Below the pieces are notes generated by a model, which was not told where the DNA came from, made no database searches, and saw nothing but the letters and a program-made list of their open reading frames with translations. Below are positions 24,023 through 31,377 of a stretch of DNA of 64,000 nucleotides, one piece after another. Made by a program: the position numbers and the translations under genes. Positions within the stretch are counted from its first letter, which is position 1. The number at the start of each line of letters is the position of its first letter. The stretch is from Heteroscillospira sp050943935 (GTDB taxonomy: Bacteria > Bacillota > Clostridia > Oscillospirales > Oscillospiraceae): contig JBMNQC010000001.1 of NCBI GenBank assembly GCA_050943935.1, positions 1 to 64,000 on the forward strand. The letters run 5' to 3'.

Positions 24023-25053
24023 AGGTACTTAGCCTCCGAAACCTCGATTATCTTCTCACACAGCTCCCCGAAGTCCATTCCCTGGGCAGCGGCCATCTGG
24101 GGGATGAGGCTGGTTGGGGTCATGCCGGGCAGGGTGTTGGCCTCAAGGCAGAAGATGGTGCCATTCCCGTCCATAAGGAAGTCCACACGGCAGTAGGCGT
24201 CTATGAGCAGGAGGCGGTTCACCTTCTCGGCCTCACGCTGGACACGCTCGGTCTCCTCCGCCGTCAGGGGCGCGGGGCATAGCTCCTCGGTAAATCCGGC
24301 CTGATATTTGTTCTTGTAGTCGTAGAAGCCGCTTTTGGGAATGATCTCTATGACGGGCATGGCCTCGCCGTCCATGACGCCGACGGTAAGCTCACGGCCG
24401 CGGATATACTGCTCAACTATAAGCTCATCCTCATAGGCGAAAGCCATCTCAATATGCTCTTCATATTCGGCGCTGTCGCTGACAATATAAGTACCCACGC
24501 TGGAGCCGCCGGAGCATGGCTTTACCACGCAGGGGAAGCCCACGTTTCCATATGGAGTCTCGCCCCTTTTAAGTCGGATTCCGCCGGGCACGGATACGCC
24601 GCCGGTCTGAAGCAGGCTCTTGGTGACGCCCTTGTTCATGGCTATGGCGCTGCCCAGATATCCGCAGCCGGTATAGCGGATGCCGTGGATATCAAAGAAG
24701 GCCTGGAGCTTGCCGTTCTCGCCTTCCTCGCCGTGGAGAGCCAGAAAAGTGATATCCGCAGCGCGGCATATCTCCACCACGTTTTCTCCCACCAGGCTGT
24801 CATCGGATTGCTTTCTGCTGGCACGGACGGCGGCCAGGTCCGGCAGGCTCTCGCCCACCGCCGCGCCAAGCTCCGGCTGAGGCAGGTCGAATATCTCCTC
24901 AGGACGGCTGTAAGAGCCGGTGTAGCCGAAAAATACGTCCACCAGCACAGCCTTGTGTCCCCGGGCGCGCAGGGCTTTTACCACCCCGGTGCCGCTGGAA
25001 ATGGAGACGTCGCGCTCGTTGCTGAGGCCGCCGCATAGAACCACTATATTCAT
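24019..25053 (-). CDS. ddl: D-alanine--D-alanine ligase
   Basis: 344 residues, ATP-grasp. Seen: VLCGGLSNERDVS, ALHGEEGENGKLQAF, PCVVKPCSGGSSVGT, and omega-loop SGFYDYKNKY, whose Lys-Tyr pair is typical of D-Ala-D-Ala rather than D-Ala-D-Lac enzymes, suggesting ordinary vancomycin-sensitive precursors (inference). Metal ligands in RVDFLMD and LEANTLPGMTPTSL. Operon with murF. Confidence 0.96.
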   Translation of the reverse strand: MNIVVLCGGLSNERDVSISSGTGVVKALRARGHKAVLVDVFFGYTGSYSRPEEIFDLPQPELGAAVGESLPDLAAVRASRKQSDDSLVGENVVEICRAADITFLALHGEEGENGKLQAFFDIHGIRYTGCGYLGSAIAMNKGVTKSLLQTGGVSVPGGIRLKRGETPYGNVGFPCVVKPCSGGSSVGTYIVSDSAEYEEHIEMAFAYEDELIVEQYIRGRELTVGVMDGEAMPVIEIIPKSGFYDYKNKYQAGFTEELCPAPLTAEETERVQREAEKVNRLLLIDAYCRVDFLMDGNGTIFCLEANTLPGMTPTSLIPQMAAAQGMDFGELCEKIIEVSEAKYL

Positions 25054-25093
25054 TTAAAAACACTTCCTTAAATAACTAACGGATATTTATGGT

Positions 25094-25122
25094 ATTATAG
25101 CACATTCATTTGTCCTGTTCAA
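25094..25122 (-). promoter_or_regulatory. ddl-murF promoter
   Basis: TTGAAC (25117-25122), 17-bp spacer, TATAAT with TG extension (25094-25099). Confidence 0.85.
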
Positions 25123-25155
25123 CCGAATGGTGGGCGAAGAATTTATCAAAAAACC

Positions 25156-25184
25156 TTGTATACACACAAAATATTTGATATACT
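25156..25184 (+). promoter_or_regulatory. Exonuclease gene promoter
   Basis: TTGTAT (25156-25161), 17-bp spacer, TATACT (25179-25184). Confidence 0.75.
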
Positions 25185-25219
25185 ATTTAGGCTGTTTATA
25201 CGACGAAAGGATGCGAAAC

Positions 25220-26191
25220 ATGCCATACATAGTTCTCGACCTTGAGTGGAATCAGGCCATGTCCTCCAAGGCATCTGTATTTAACAAGCTCCCCATACGT
25301 CTGCGGGGCGAAATAATACAGATAGGCGCCGTGAAGCTTACTGAGGATTTTAAGCCCGCAGAGGAATTTCAGATGGATATTCGGCCGGTATATTTCCGCC
25401 GGATACATTATAAGGTCAAAAAGCTCACCGGCTTCGACAAGGAGAGGCTGGCCGGCGGTGTGAAATTCAAGCACGCCATTGAGGAGTTCCTCAAGTGGTG
25501 CGGACCGGACTGCACCTTCCTCACCTGGGGCTTTGACGACAAAAATATCATGGAGCAGAACCTGATAGTCCACGACCTTGATATAGACTGGATGGGCAGC
25601 TGGATAAATCTTCAGGTGATATACAATCTCCAGGTGGATGGAGACAGGAATCAGAAGAGCCTGGCCACCGCCATGGAGCATTTCGGTATAGAACAGACCC
25701 GCGTGGCCCACGATGCATTGGGAGATGCCTACAACACGGCTCTGGTCTGCTCCAGGCTTGACCTTCCAGCCGGACTCGAGCAGTATAATTCCGCTTCGCG
25801 TATGCTCCCCTGCTCCCGCAGCTGCAAGGAACACTCACCGGACGACGGCGTTGAGCCTCTGGACCACATTGCCCTGGAGGGACATACCAGCCGTGAGGAT
25901 GTTTGGGAAAACGAGGCCCTCAGCGCTTTCAAATGTCCGGACTGCGGCGGGGCAACCACTATGTCCCGTTGGGTCAATCAGGGCGACAAGCGCTATATCA
26001 GCATAGCCTCCTGCCCGGAGCACGGCGGCTTTCTTGTGCGTGTGCGTCTGCGCCATTGTGACGACGGCACATGGTCGGCAAACCGGCTGGTATACCGTGC
26101 CGATGAAAAGATGGAGGAATTTTACCGCGCCAAGAGCACCCAAAACCGCCGCATGCGCAGGCGCAGGAGAAAATCTGCTAAAAAAGCATAA
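25220..26191 (+). CDS. DnaQ-like 3'-5' exonuclease with C-terminal zinc ribbon
   Basis: 323 residues from ATG 25220 (GAAAGG SD); an ATG at 25211 is too close to the SD. DEDDh exonuclease domain (1-180): YIVLDLEWNQ (Exo I D-x-E), FLTWGFDDKNI (Exo II) and RVAHDALGDAYNTA (Exo III with the catalytic His). After a linker, residues about 235-285 show CPDC and CPEH pairs around SRWVNQGDKRYISIAS, a likely zinc ribbon, followed by a strongly basic tail (MRRRRRKSAKK). The tail and ribbon suggest RNA or DNA docking. The exact substrate is unknown. Confidence 0.85.
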   Translation: MPYIVLDLEWNQAMSSKASVFNKLPIRLRGEIIQIGAVKLTEDFKPAEEFQMDIRPVYFRRIHYKVKKLTGFDKERLAGGVKFKHAIEEFLKWCGPDCTFLTWGFDDKNIMEQNLIVHDLDIDWMGSWINLQVIYNLQVDGDRNQKSLATAMEHFGIEQTRVAHDALGDAYNTALVCSRLDLPAGLEQYNSASRMLPCSRSCKEHSPDDGVEPLDHIALEGHTSREDVWENEALSAFKCPDCGGATTMSRWVNQGDKRYISIASCPEHGGFLVRVRLRHCDDGTWSANRLVYRADEKMEEFYRAKSTQNRRMRRRRRKSAKKA

Positions 26192-26229
26192 GAAATCGGA
26201 GCGCGAACACATTCGCGCTCCGATTTCTT
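26190..26229. terminator. Bidirectional terminator
   Basis: AAGAAATCGGAGCGCGAA and TTCGCGCTCCGATTTCTT, 18-bp perfect stem with loop CACA, between the convergent exonuclease and degV genes. Confidence 0.9.
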
Positions 26230-26236
26230 ATAATAC

Positions 26237-27088
26237 TCAGCGTTTTGCGCCTTCGAATCCCAGCAGGATGCCGCCGCGTTCTGCATAGTAGCTGCAAAGG
26301 CCGCTGGTGGGCATGATATGTATCTCACAATCCCGGAAGCGGCTGCGGATATTTTCGGCCAGATAGTCCGCTGCCTCCTGATTGAAGCAGTGGCCTATAA
26401 TAACTCTTCCGCCGTTGTAGCCCCGCTCAAGCATCTCGGCTATCATTTTGTCGTACACCTTCAGCTTTCCGCGCAGCTTATGCAGCAGCTCCAGAGTTCC
26501 CTCATCGCTGGCAATTCCCAAAATCTTAATACCTAAAATACCGGCTATATTGCCGGCAAGGCGGCTTACACGTCCGTTTTTTATCAGATTTTCCATGGAC
26601 TGAAGAGCAAACAGCAAATAGGTACGTCGCTGATATTCGTTTATATGGCTGCGGATAGCGCTAAACTCCAGTCCTTCAAGCATAAGCTCCGCCAGACGGT
26701 GCGCCAGCAGGCTTATCTCGGCGCCGGCTGATTTGGAATCTATAAGATATATATTGCGCTCCGGATACTGTTCACGGAACATCTTTGCCGCCACCTGAGC
26801 GCTGGCGAAGCTGCCGGAGAGAGAGCCTGTGATAGTGATGACGAAAACGTTTTCGGACTTCTCATAGGCGCTGAGCCATGTATGTGGACTGGGAGCCGCG
26901 CTGCCCGTTCTGCCCTTATGGGCATACATGGCGGCCATGAAGCCCGGCACATCCAAGTCGAAATCGTCAACGAACTGCTGTTCGCCTATATCCAGCTTCA
27001 AAGGGACTCTTGTAAAATCTATGAGACCTTCACCAGCCGGCGGCACTCTGAGGTCACAGCCCGAATCTACAACAATACCGTATTTCAT
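26237..27088 (-). CDS. DegV-family fatty-acid-binding protein (2)
   Basis: 283 residues from ATG 27088 (GGTGGGGG upstream); an upstream in-frame ATG at 27139 lies inside the promoter. DegV features: VVDSGCDLR, GRTGSAAPSPHTW, ITGSLSGSFASA, DSKSAGAEISLLAHRLAEL, NLIKNGRVSRLAGNIAGILGIK. Compared with the DegV at 18819 it lacks the C-terminal SHAGPDALALFF and ends in CSYYAERGGILLGFE, so it belongs to a different subgroup, possibly with a different lipid. Confidence 0.9.
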   Translation of the reverse strand: MKYGIVVDSGCDLRVPPAGEGLIDFTRVPLKLDIGEQQFVDDFDLDVPGFMAAMYAHKGRTGSAAPSPHTWLSAYEKSENVFVITITGSLSGSFASAQVAAKMFREQYPERNIYLIDSKSAGAEISLLAHRLAELMLEGLEFSAIRSHINEYQRRTYLLFALQSMENLIKNGRVSRLAGNIAGILGIKILGIASDEGTLELLHKLRGKLKVYDKMIAEMLERGYNGGRVIIGHCFNQEAADYLAENIRSRFRDCEIHIMPTSGLCSYYAERGGILLGFEGAKR

Positions 27089-27127
27089 TATATCCCCCAC
27101 CCTATCTAGTATGTAATACCAGATAAT

Positions 27128-27156
27128 ATTATATTTCACATTCTTCTATATTGCAA
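27128..27156 (-). promoter_or_regulatory. Second degV promoter
   Basis: TTGCAA (27151-27156), 17-bp spacer, TATAAT (27128-27133). Confidence 0.8.
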
Positions 27157-27280
27157 GAATTATTTTATGCAGGCACGAAAAAATTTTATTCTCTTCCTGC
27201 TATTGCAGAAAGCTGCTTGTATTTTAATCTATAATACGATATGATTAAGCTGTAAACTTAAATTGACAGGATGTGCAGAC

Positions 27281-27781
27281 GTGAACATACTGGTATCAGC
27301 TCAGGAAAAAGATATTGAAATATGCAGCGCAATCCTTGAGTCCGCCAAGGCTTTTCAGCGTGAGCAGGGCTTTGTGCAATGGACAGACGACTATCCCAAT
27401 ATAGACGTAATACGGGACGATGTGAAAAATTCCAAGGGATATGTGGTAAAATCCGGAGAAAAAATCGCCGGATATATGTGCATTGATTTCGATGGGGAAC
27501 CAGCTTATGATAAAATTGAAGGGAACTGGAACACCACGGAGCCCTACGCTGTGGTGCACCGCATGGCGTTCAGCCCGGAGTTCAGGGGAATAGGTCTGGC
27601 TGACATCACCTTTAAGCTCATAGAGGAGCTGTGCGTAGACAGAGGCGTTATGAGCATACGCATAGACACGGATTTTCCCAACAAGCGCATGCAGCACATT
27701 CTGGAGAAGAACGGCTTTGTAAATTGTGGCGTTATAGTTTTTCAGGGCAGCGGCAAACTGGCTTACGACAAAACGCTGTAG
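27281..27781 (+). CDS. GNAT-family N-acetyltransferase
   Basis: About 166 residues from GTG 27281, with GGAT 8 nt upstream; a TTG at 27263 would add six residues. GNAT acetyl-CoA motif A: VHRMAFSPEFRGIGLADITFKLIEE; motif B: IDTDFPNKRMQHILEKNGF. Substrate unknown. Runs towards the T-box promoter with no clear terminator between. Confidence 0.85.
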   Translation: MNILVSAQEKDIEICSAILESAKAFQREQGFVQWTDDYPNIDVIRDDVKNSKGYVVKSGEKIAGYMCIDFDGEPAYDKIEGNWNTTEPYAVVHRMAFSPEFRGIGLADITFKLIEELCVDRGVMSIRIDTDFPNKRMQHILEKNGFVNCGVIVFQGSGKLAYDKTL

Positions 27782-27823
27782 CATAAGGGTATGCATTTTA
27801 AGAGGAAAATTTTTAAAATACTA

Positions 27824-27852
27824 TTGACATGCGCACTTTAAAGTGTTACACT
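27824..27852 (+). promoter_or_regulatory. T-box/symporter promoter
   Basis: Perfect -35 TTGACA (27824-27829), 17-bp spacer, TACACT (27847-27852). Confidence 0.85.
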
Positions 27853-27859
27853 ATGTATC

Positions 27860-28130
27860 ACTAAAGGCCAGGACCGGAAATAAGTACATACGCCCAAGTC
27901 TCTCAGAGAGCTGCCGGATGGTGCAAGGCAGCGGGACGGAGCGTTTGGAATACATTCCGTGAGCTGCGCACCGAAAGGCTGTGCCGAGTAGGCTGCGACG
28001 GGTTCGCCCGTTAAAGCGATAGGGTATGTCAGTACCCGATAAGGCTTCCTGCCGCGAGGCGGAGGCGAATAGAGGTGGTACCACGGAACATTACATCCGT
28101 CCTCTGCTGTATGCGGAGGGCGGATTTTTT
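27860..28130 (+). ncRNA. T-box leader, tyrosine type
   Basis: Stem I has the E-loop AGTA (27883-27886), the AG-bulge/apical loop pattern starting CAGAGAGCTGCCGGATGGTG (27904 on) and GGAATACATTCC, where codon TAC (27951-27953) follows GAA and is followed by A, so the specifier is Tyr. The antiterminator holds the T-box AGAGGTGGTACCACGG (28071-28086); the TGGT bulge would pair with ACCA of a tRNA with discriminator A, which tRNA-Tyr has. The terminator is CCGTCCTCTGC/GCGGAGGGCGG plus ATTTTTT (28096-28130). Uncharged tRNA-Tyr should switch on the downstream symporter. Confidence 0.9.
28096..28130 (+). terminator. T-box intrinsic terminator
   Basis: Stem CCGTCCTCTGC with GCGGAGGGCGG and a six-T run. 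Its 5' arm overlaps the antiterminator region, as expected for transcriptional attenuation. Confidence 0.85.
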
Positions 28131-28179
28131 CGATCATTAAGCCGACTCCGCAAAAAATAATCGGAAAGGTCTGGTAAAA

Positions 28180-29724
28180 ATGATCGTCAAATCTCTTATG
28201 CTCCTTGTGTTCTTCGGTGTTATGCTGGCTGTAGGCATCTACTGCCGCAGGCACGCCACAGACGTGAACGGCTTTGTGCTGGGCGGACGCTCCGTGGGCC
28301 CCTGGCTCACGGCCTTCGCATACGGCACCTCTTACTTCTCCGCAGTCGTGTTCGTGGGCTACGCCGGACAGTTTGGCTGGAAATACGGCATTGCCGCCAC
28401 CTGGGCAGGCATAGGCAACGCCCTGCTGGGCTCTTTGCTGGCCTGGGTTGTTCTGGGACGGCGCACCCGTATCATGACCCAGCATCTGGACAGCGCCACC
28501 ATGCCTCAGTTCTTCGGCAAGCGCTTTGACTCCCCGGCGCTGAAGATAGCCGCCTCGGTCATCATCTTCATCTTCCTCATCCCCTACACCGCTAGCCTCT
28601 ACAACGGCCTCAGCCGCCTGTTCGGCATGGCATTCAACATCGACTACTCCGTATGTGTGCTTGTAATGGCCGCGCTCACCGCCGTATACGTCATAGCGGG
28701 CGGCTACATGGCCACCGCCATAAACGACTTCATTCAGGGCATAATCATGCTGGTGGGCATCTGCGCCGTCATAGGCGCCGTGCTGAAGAGCCAGGGCGGA
28801 TTCATGGCGGCTCTGGACGGGCTTGCGGCAATAGAGGACGCCGAGGTCAGCTCCGCTCCCGGTGTGTTCGCCTCCTTCTTCGGCCCCGACCCCATAAATC
28901 TGCTGGGTGTGGTGCTGCTCACCTCCCTGGGCACCTGGGGTCTGCCCCAGATGGTTCAGAAATTCTACGCCATCAAGAGTGAGAAGGCTATAAACACCGG
29001 CACAGTCATCTCTACTGTTTTCGCCCTGATCGTGGCGGGCGGCTGCTATTTCCTGGGCGGTTTTGGGCGGCTGTTCTCTGATAAAATAGACATAGCCGCC
29101 AACGGCTACGATTCCATCATCCCCACCATGCTCTCCGGTTTGCCCGATTTTCTCATTGCCGTGGTGGTTATATTGGTGCTCTCCGCCTCCATGTCAACCC
29201 TTTCCTCCCTGGTGCTGACCTCCAGCTCCACGCTTACTTTGGATCTGCTGAAGGGCCATGTAATAAAGGATATGGATGAAAAGCGTCAGCTCCTCATCAT
29301 GCGCTGCCTCATAGTGGTGTTCATCGCCATCTCCGTTGTGCTGGCAATCATTCAGTACAAGTCCAGCGTGACCTTCATAGCCCAGCTCATGGGCGTAAGC
29401 TGGGGCGCTCTGGCCGGAGCCTTCCTTGCCCCCTTCCTGTACGGCCTGTACTGGAAGCGCGCCACCAGGGCCGCCTGCTGGGTCAGCTTCCTCTTCTCCA
29501 CTCTGGTGATGATAGCCAATATATTCGTCCGCGCCTCCTTCCCCGTTATTCTCCGCTCCCCCATCAACGCCGGCGCATTCTGCATGGTTGCAGGCCTTGT
29601 TATCGTGCCCCTTGTGAGCATCCTCACTCCCGCCCCCGAAAAGGAGCTGGTAGAGAGCGCCTTCGCCTGCTACAACTCGGACGTTGTGGTCAAGGCCAAG
29701 TCCAATCTGGGCGATAAGGCTTGA
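28180..29724 (+). CDS. Sodium:solute symporter (SSS), predicted tyrosine importer
   Basis: 514 residues with about 13 membrane helices. SSS-family pattern: DVNGFVLGGRSVGPWLTAFAYG near residues 29-50, then AGGYMATAINDFIQGIIM (the sodium symporter signature), and LSASMSTLSSLVLTSSS, the Na2-site helix 8 with its Ser/Thr pair. Database names usually say Na+/proline or pantothenate symporter, but the Tyr-specific T-box immediately upstream predicts tyrosine or an aromatic precursor as substrate (inference). SD GGAAAGG. The kinase gene follows 57 bp later. Confidence 0.9.
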   Translation: MIVKSLMLLVFFGVMLAVGIYCRRHATDVNGFVLGGRSVGPWLTAFAYGTSYFSAVVFVGYAGQFGWKYGIAATWAGIGNALLGSLLAWVVLGRRTRIMTQHLDSATMPQFFGKRFDSPALKIAASVIIFIFLIPYTASLYNGLSRLFGMAFNIDYSVCVLVMAALTAVYVIAGGYMATAINDFIQGIIMLVGICAVIGAVLKSQGGFMAALDGLAAIEDAEVSSAPGVFASFFGPDPINLLGVVLLTSLGTWGLPQMVQKFYAIKSEKAINTGTVISTVFALIVAGGCYFLGGFGRLFSDKIDIAANGYDSIIPTMLSGLPDFLIAVVVILVLSASMSTLSSLVLTSSSTLTLDLLKGHVIKDMDEKRQLLIMRCLIVVFIAISVVLAIIQYKSSVTFIAQLMGVSWGALAGAFLAPFLYGLYWKRATRAACWVSFLFSTLVMIANIFVRASFPVILRSPINAGAFCMVAGLVIVPLVSILTPAPEKELVESAFACYNSDVVVKAKSNLGDKA

Positions 29725-29781
29725 AAAGCACGCCGTTCTGACGTACAATGGAGCATATTTAAATTTCTGCGAGGTAACACC

Positions 29782-30627
29782 ATGGCAAGACAGCTCCGCT
29801 GCGCGGCTATACACGATTTATCCTGCTTCGGCAAGTGCTCACTCACCGTCGCCCTGCCCATGCTCTCGGCGGCTGGCATTGAGTGCTGCTGCATACCCAC
29901 GGCCATACTCTCCACCCACACCGGCGGCTTCCGGGGCTACACCTACCGTGACCTCACGGATGATATTCTGCCTGTTGCCCGCCACTGGCGCAGCGAGGGC
30001 ATAGCTCCCGACGCCTTTTACACCGGCTATCTGGGCTCCCCCGCCCAGGTGGAAATAGTTGAGCGTCTGCTCAAAATGCTGGACCCGGAGTGCAAGGCTT
30101 TCCGCCTCATTGACCCTGTCATGGGCGACCACGGCCGGCTTTACAACGGCTTTGCCCCGGATTTCCCAGTACTCATGCGCGGGCTTATCCGCGCGGCCGA
30201 TGTGATATGCCCCAATATAACCGAGGCCGCCCTGCTCACCGACCTGGAATACCGGCCTGACGGCCACAGTAAGGAGTATATACTCTCCCTGCTGGGCGGA
30301 CTGGCAAAGCTTGGCGCAAAGCGCATAGTGCTCACGGGGGTCTCCTTTGACGGGGACAGCGTCGGCGCGGCGGTATGGGAAAACGGCAGGGCTGAATATG
30401 TGTGCGCACCCAGAGTTGAGGGCATATACCACGGCACCGGTGACGTCTACGCCTCCGCTCTGCTGGCCTGTCTCCTGAACGGGCGCAGCCTTCGGGACGC
30501 GGCGCAGTTTGCCTGCTCTTTTACAGCCGACTGTGTGCGCCTCACAAAGGAGACCATGCCGGAGGTGCACTACGGCGTGCGCTTTGAGGCCCTGCTGCCG
30601 TCGCTCATTGATGAGCTTTATAAATAA
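29782..30627 (+). CDS. pdxY: Pyridoxal/pyridoxamine kinase
   Basis: 281 residues, ribokinase-type. Seen: IHDLSCFGKCSLTVALPML, STHTGGFRGYT, FYTGYLGSPAQVEIV, RLIDPVMGDHGRLY, and the anion-hole motif GTGDVYASALLACL. Phosphorylates vitamin B6 vitamers to PLP precursors. Gene symbol by similarity; the family includes PdxY and PdxK. On the same strand as the T-box symporter with no terminator between, so it may share Tyr control, which would fit PLP demand of aromatic amino acid enzymes. Confidence 0.88.
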   Translation: MARQLRCAAIHDLSCFGKCSLTVALPMLSAAGIECCCIPTAILSTHTGGFRGYTYRDLTDDILPVARHWRSEGIAPDAFYTGYLGSPAQVEIVERLLKMLDPECKAFRLIDPVMGDHGRLYNGFAPDFPVLMRGLIRAADVICPNITEAALLTDLEYRPDGHSKEYILSLLGGLAKLGAKRIVLTGVSFDGDSVGAAVWENGRAEYVCAPRVEGIYHGTGDVYASALLACLLNGRSLRDAAQFACSFTADCVRLTKETMPEVHYGVRFEALLPSLIDELYK

Positions 30628-30684
30628 AAATTTCCATACAAAAATCCGCCCGCCCCGGCACATAATAGTGTCGAGGTGAGCGGA

Positions 30685-30870
30685 ATGGATAAGAAAAGAA
30701 AGCAGCTCAGCCGAAACCAGATTCTGGAGCTGGACCCCCAGCTGAATCCGGAGCAGCGGCTGTGCCCCAACTTCGACAGCACCAGCATATACCTTCAGAC
30801 CATTGCGGAGCCCGATACCATGGGTATGCGCGTTCTGGACAACTGCGCCGAAGAGCACGCAATGAGCTGA
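30685..30870 (+). CDS. 61-aa hypothetical protein
   Basis: Begins MDKKRKQLSRNQILELDPQL; GAGGTGAG lies just upstream of ATG 30685, preferred over an in-frame GTG at 30676 that overlaps the SD. Soluble, charged N-terminus, two Cys. No recognised domain. Follows the pyridoxal kinase by 57 bp and is closed by a terminator. Confidence 0.6.
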   Translation: MDKKRKQLSRNQILELDPQLNPEQRLCPNFDSTSIYLQTIAEPDTMGMRVLDNCAEEHAMS

Positions 30871-30879
30871 AAACCCAAG

Positions 30880-30916
30880 CAAAAAGACAGCCAATCTTTG
30901 ATTGACTGTCTTTTTG
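30880..30916 (+). terminator. Terminator of the symporter-kinase unit
   Basis: CAAAAAGACAG...CTGTCTTTTTG with inner CAATC/GATTG pairing. A further small hairpin TCAAGTGG/CCACTTGA follows at about 30922-30942. Confidence 0.85.
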
Positions 30917-30974
30917 CCTGGATCAAGTGGCTTTGCCACTTGACCCAGAAGACTGCGAGGCTGAATATTAAACA

Positions 30975-31003
30975 GAGGCAGACGGTAAAAAACCGTCTGC
31001 CTC
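30975..31003 (-). terminator. Terminator of alaS-hit
   Basis: GAGGCAGACGGT/ACCGTCTGCCTC, 12-bp stem, 8 bp beyond the HIT gene stop; the U-tract on the minus strand is weak (TGTTTAAT). Confidence 0.65.
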
Positions 31004-31010
31004 AAAAATT

Positions 31011-31352
31011 TTACACCATTTTCTCGCTCATTTTGGTTCCGGCGAGGATGTGGAAGTGCAGATGGTGCACAGTCTGGCCGGCGTCCTCTCCGCAGTTGGA
31101 GATAACGCGGAAGCCCTTTTCCAGTCCCTCGGCCTTTGCTATCTCGGCTATAGCCTCGAAGCAGGCGGCCACAGCGCCGGAGTTTTCCGCGGTGATCTCA
31201 CCGGCGGAGCCTATGTGCTCCTTGGGAATGACGAGGATATGTGTGGGCGCCTGGGGAGCTATATCGCGGAAGGCATAGACAGAATCGTTCTCGTAAACCT
31301 TGGCAGAGGGAATGTCCCCAGCAATTATCTTGCAGAAAAGGCAGTTTTCCAT
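31011..31352 (-). CDS. HIT-family protein (HinT-type nucleotide hydrolase)
   Basis: 113 residues, the HinT size. N-terminal CLFCKIIAGDIPSAKVYEND and the catalytic triad of histidines in VHHLHFHILAG. Hydrolyses adenosine phosphoramidates, including aminoacyl-AMP. Its gene is 25 bp after alaS on the same strand, a sensible pairing because HinT can clear aminoacyl-adenylates released by tRNA synthetases (inference). Confidence 0.95.
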   Translation of the reverse strand: MENCLFCKIIAGDIPSAKVYENDSVYAFRDIAPQAPTHILVIPKEHIGSAGEITAENSGAVAACFEAIAEIAKAEGLEKGFRVISNCGEDAGQTVHHLHFHILAGTKMSEKMV

Positions 31353-31377
31353 AGCTATGACCTATCCTTTCAAATTT

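Noticed and set aside
27951..27956. Ile (ATT) or Thr (ACA) as T-box specifier
   Set aside because: These are shifted relative to the GAA-NNN-A layout expected opposite the AGTA E-loop; TAC fits that layout and the T-box bulge.
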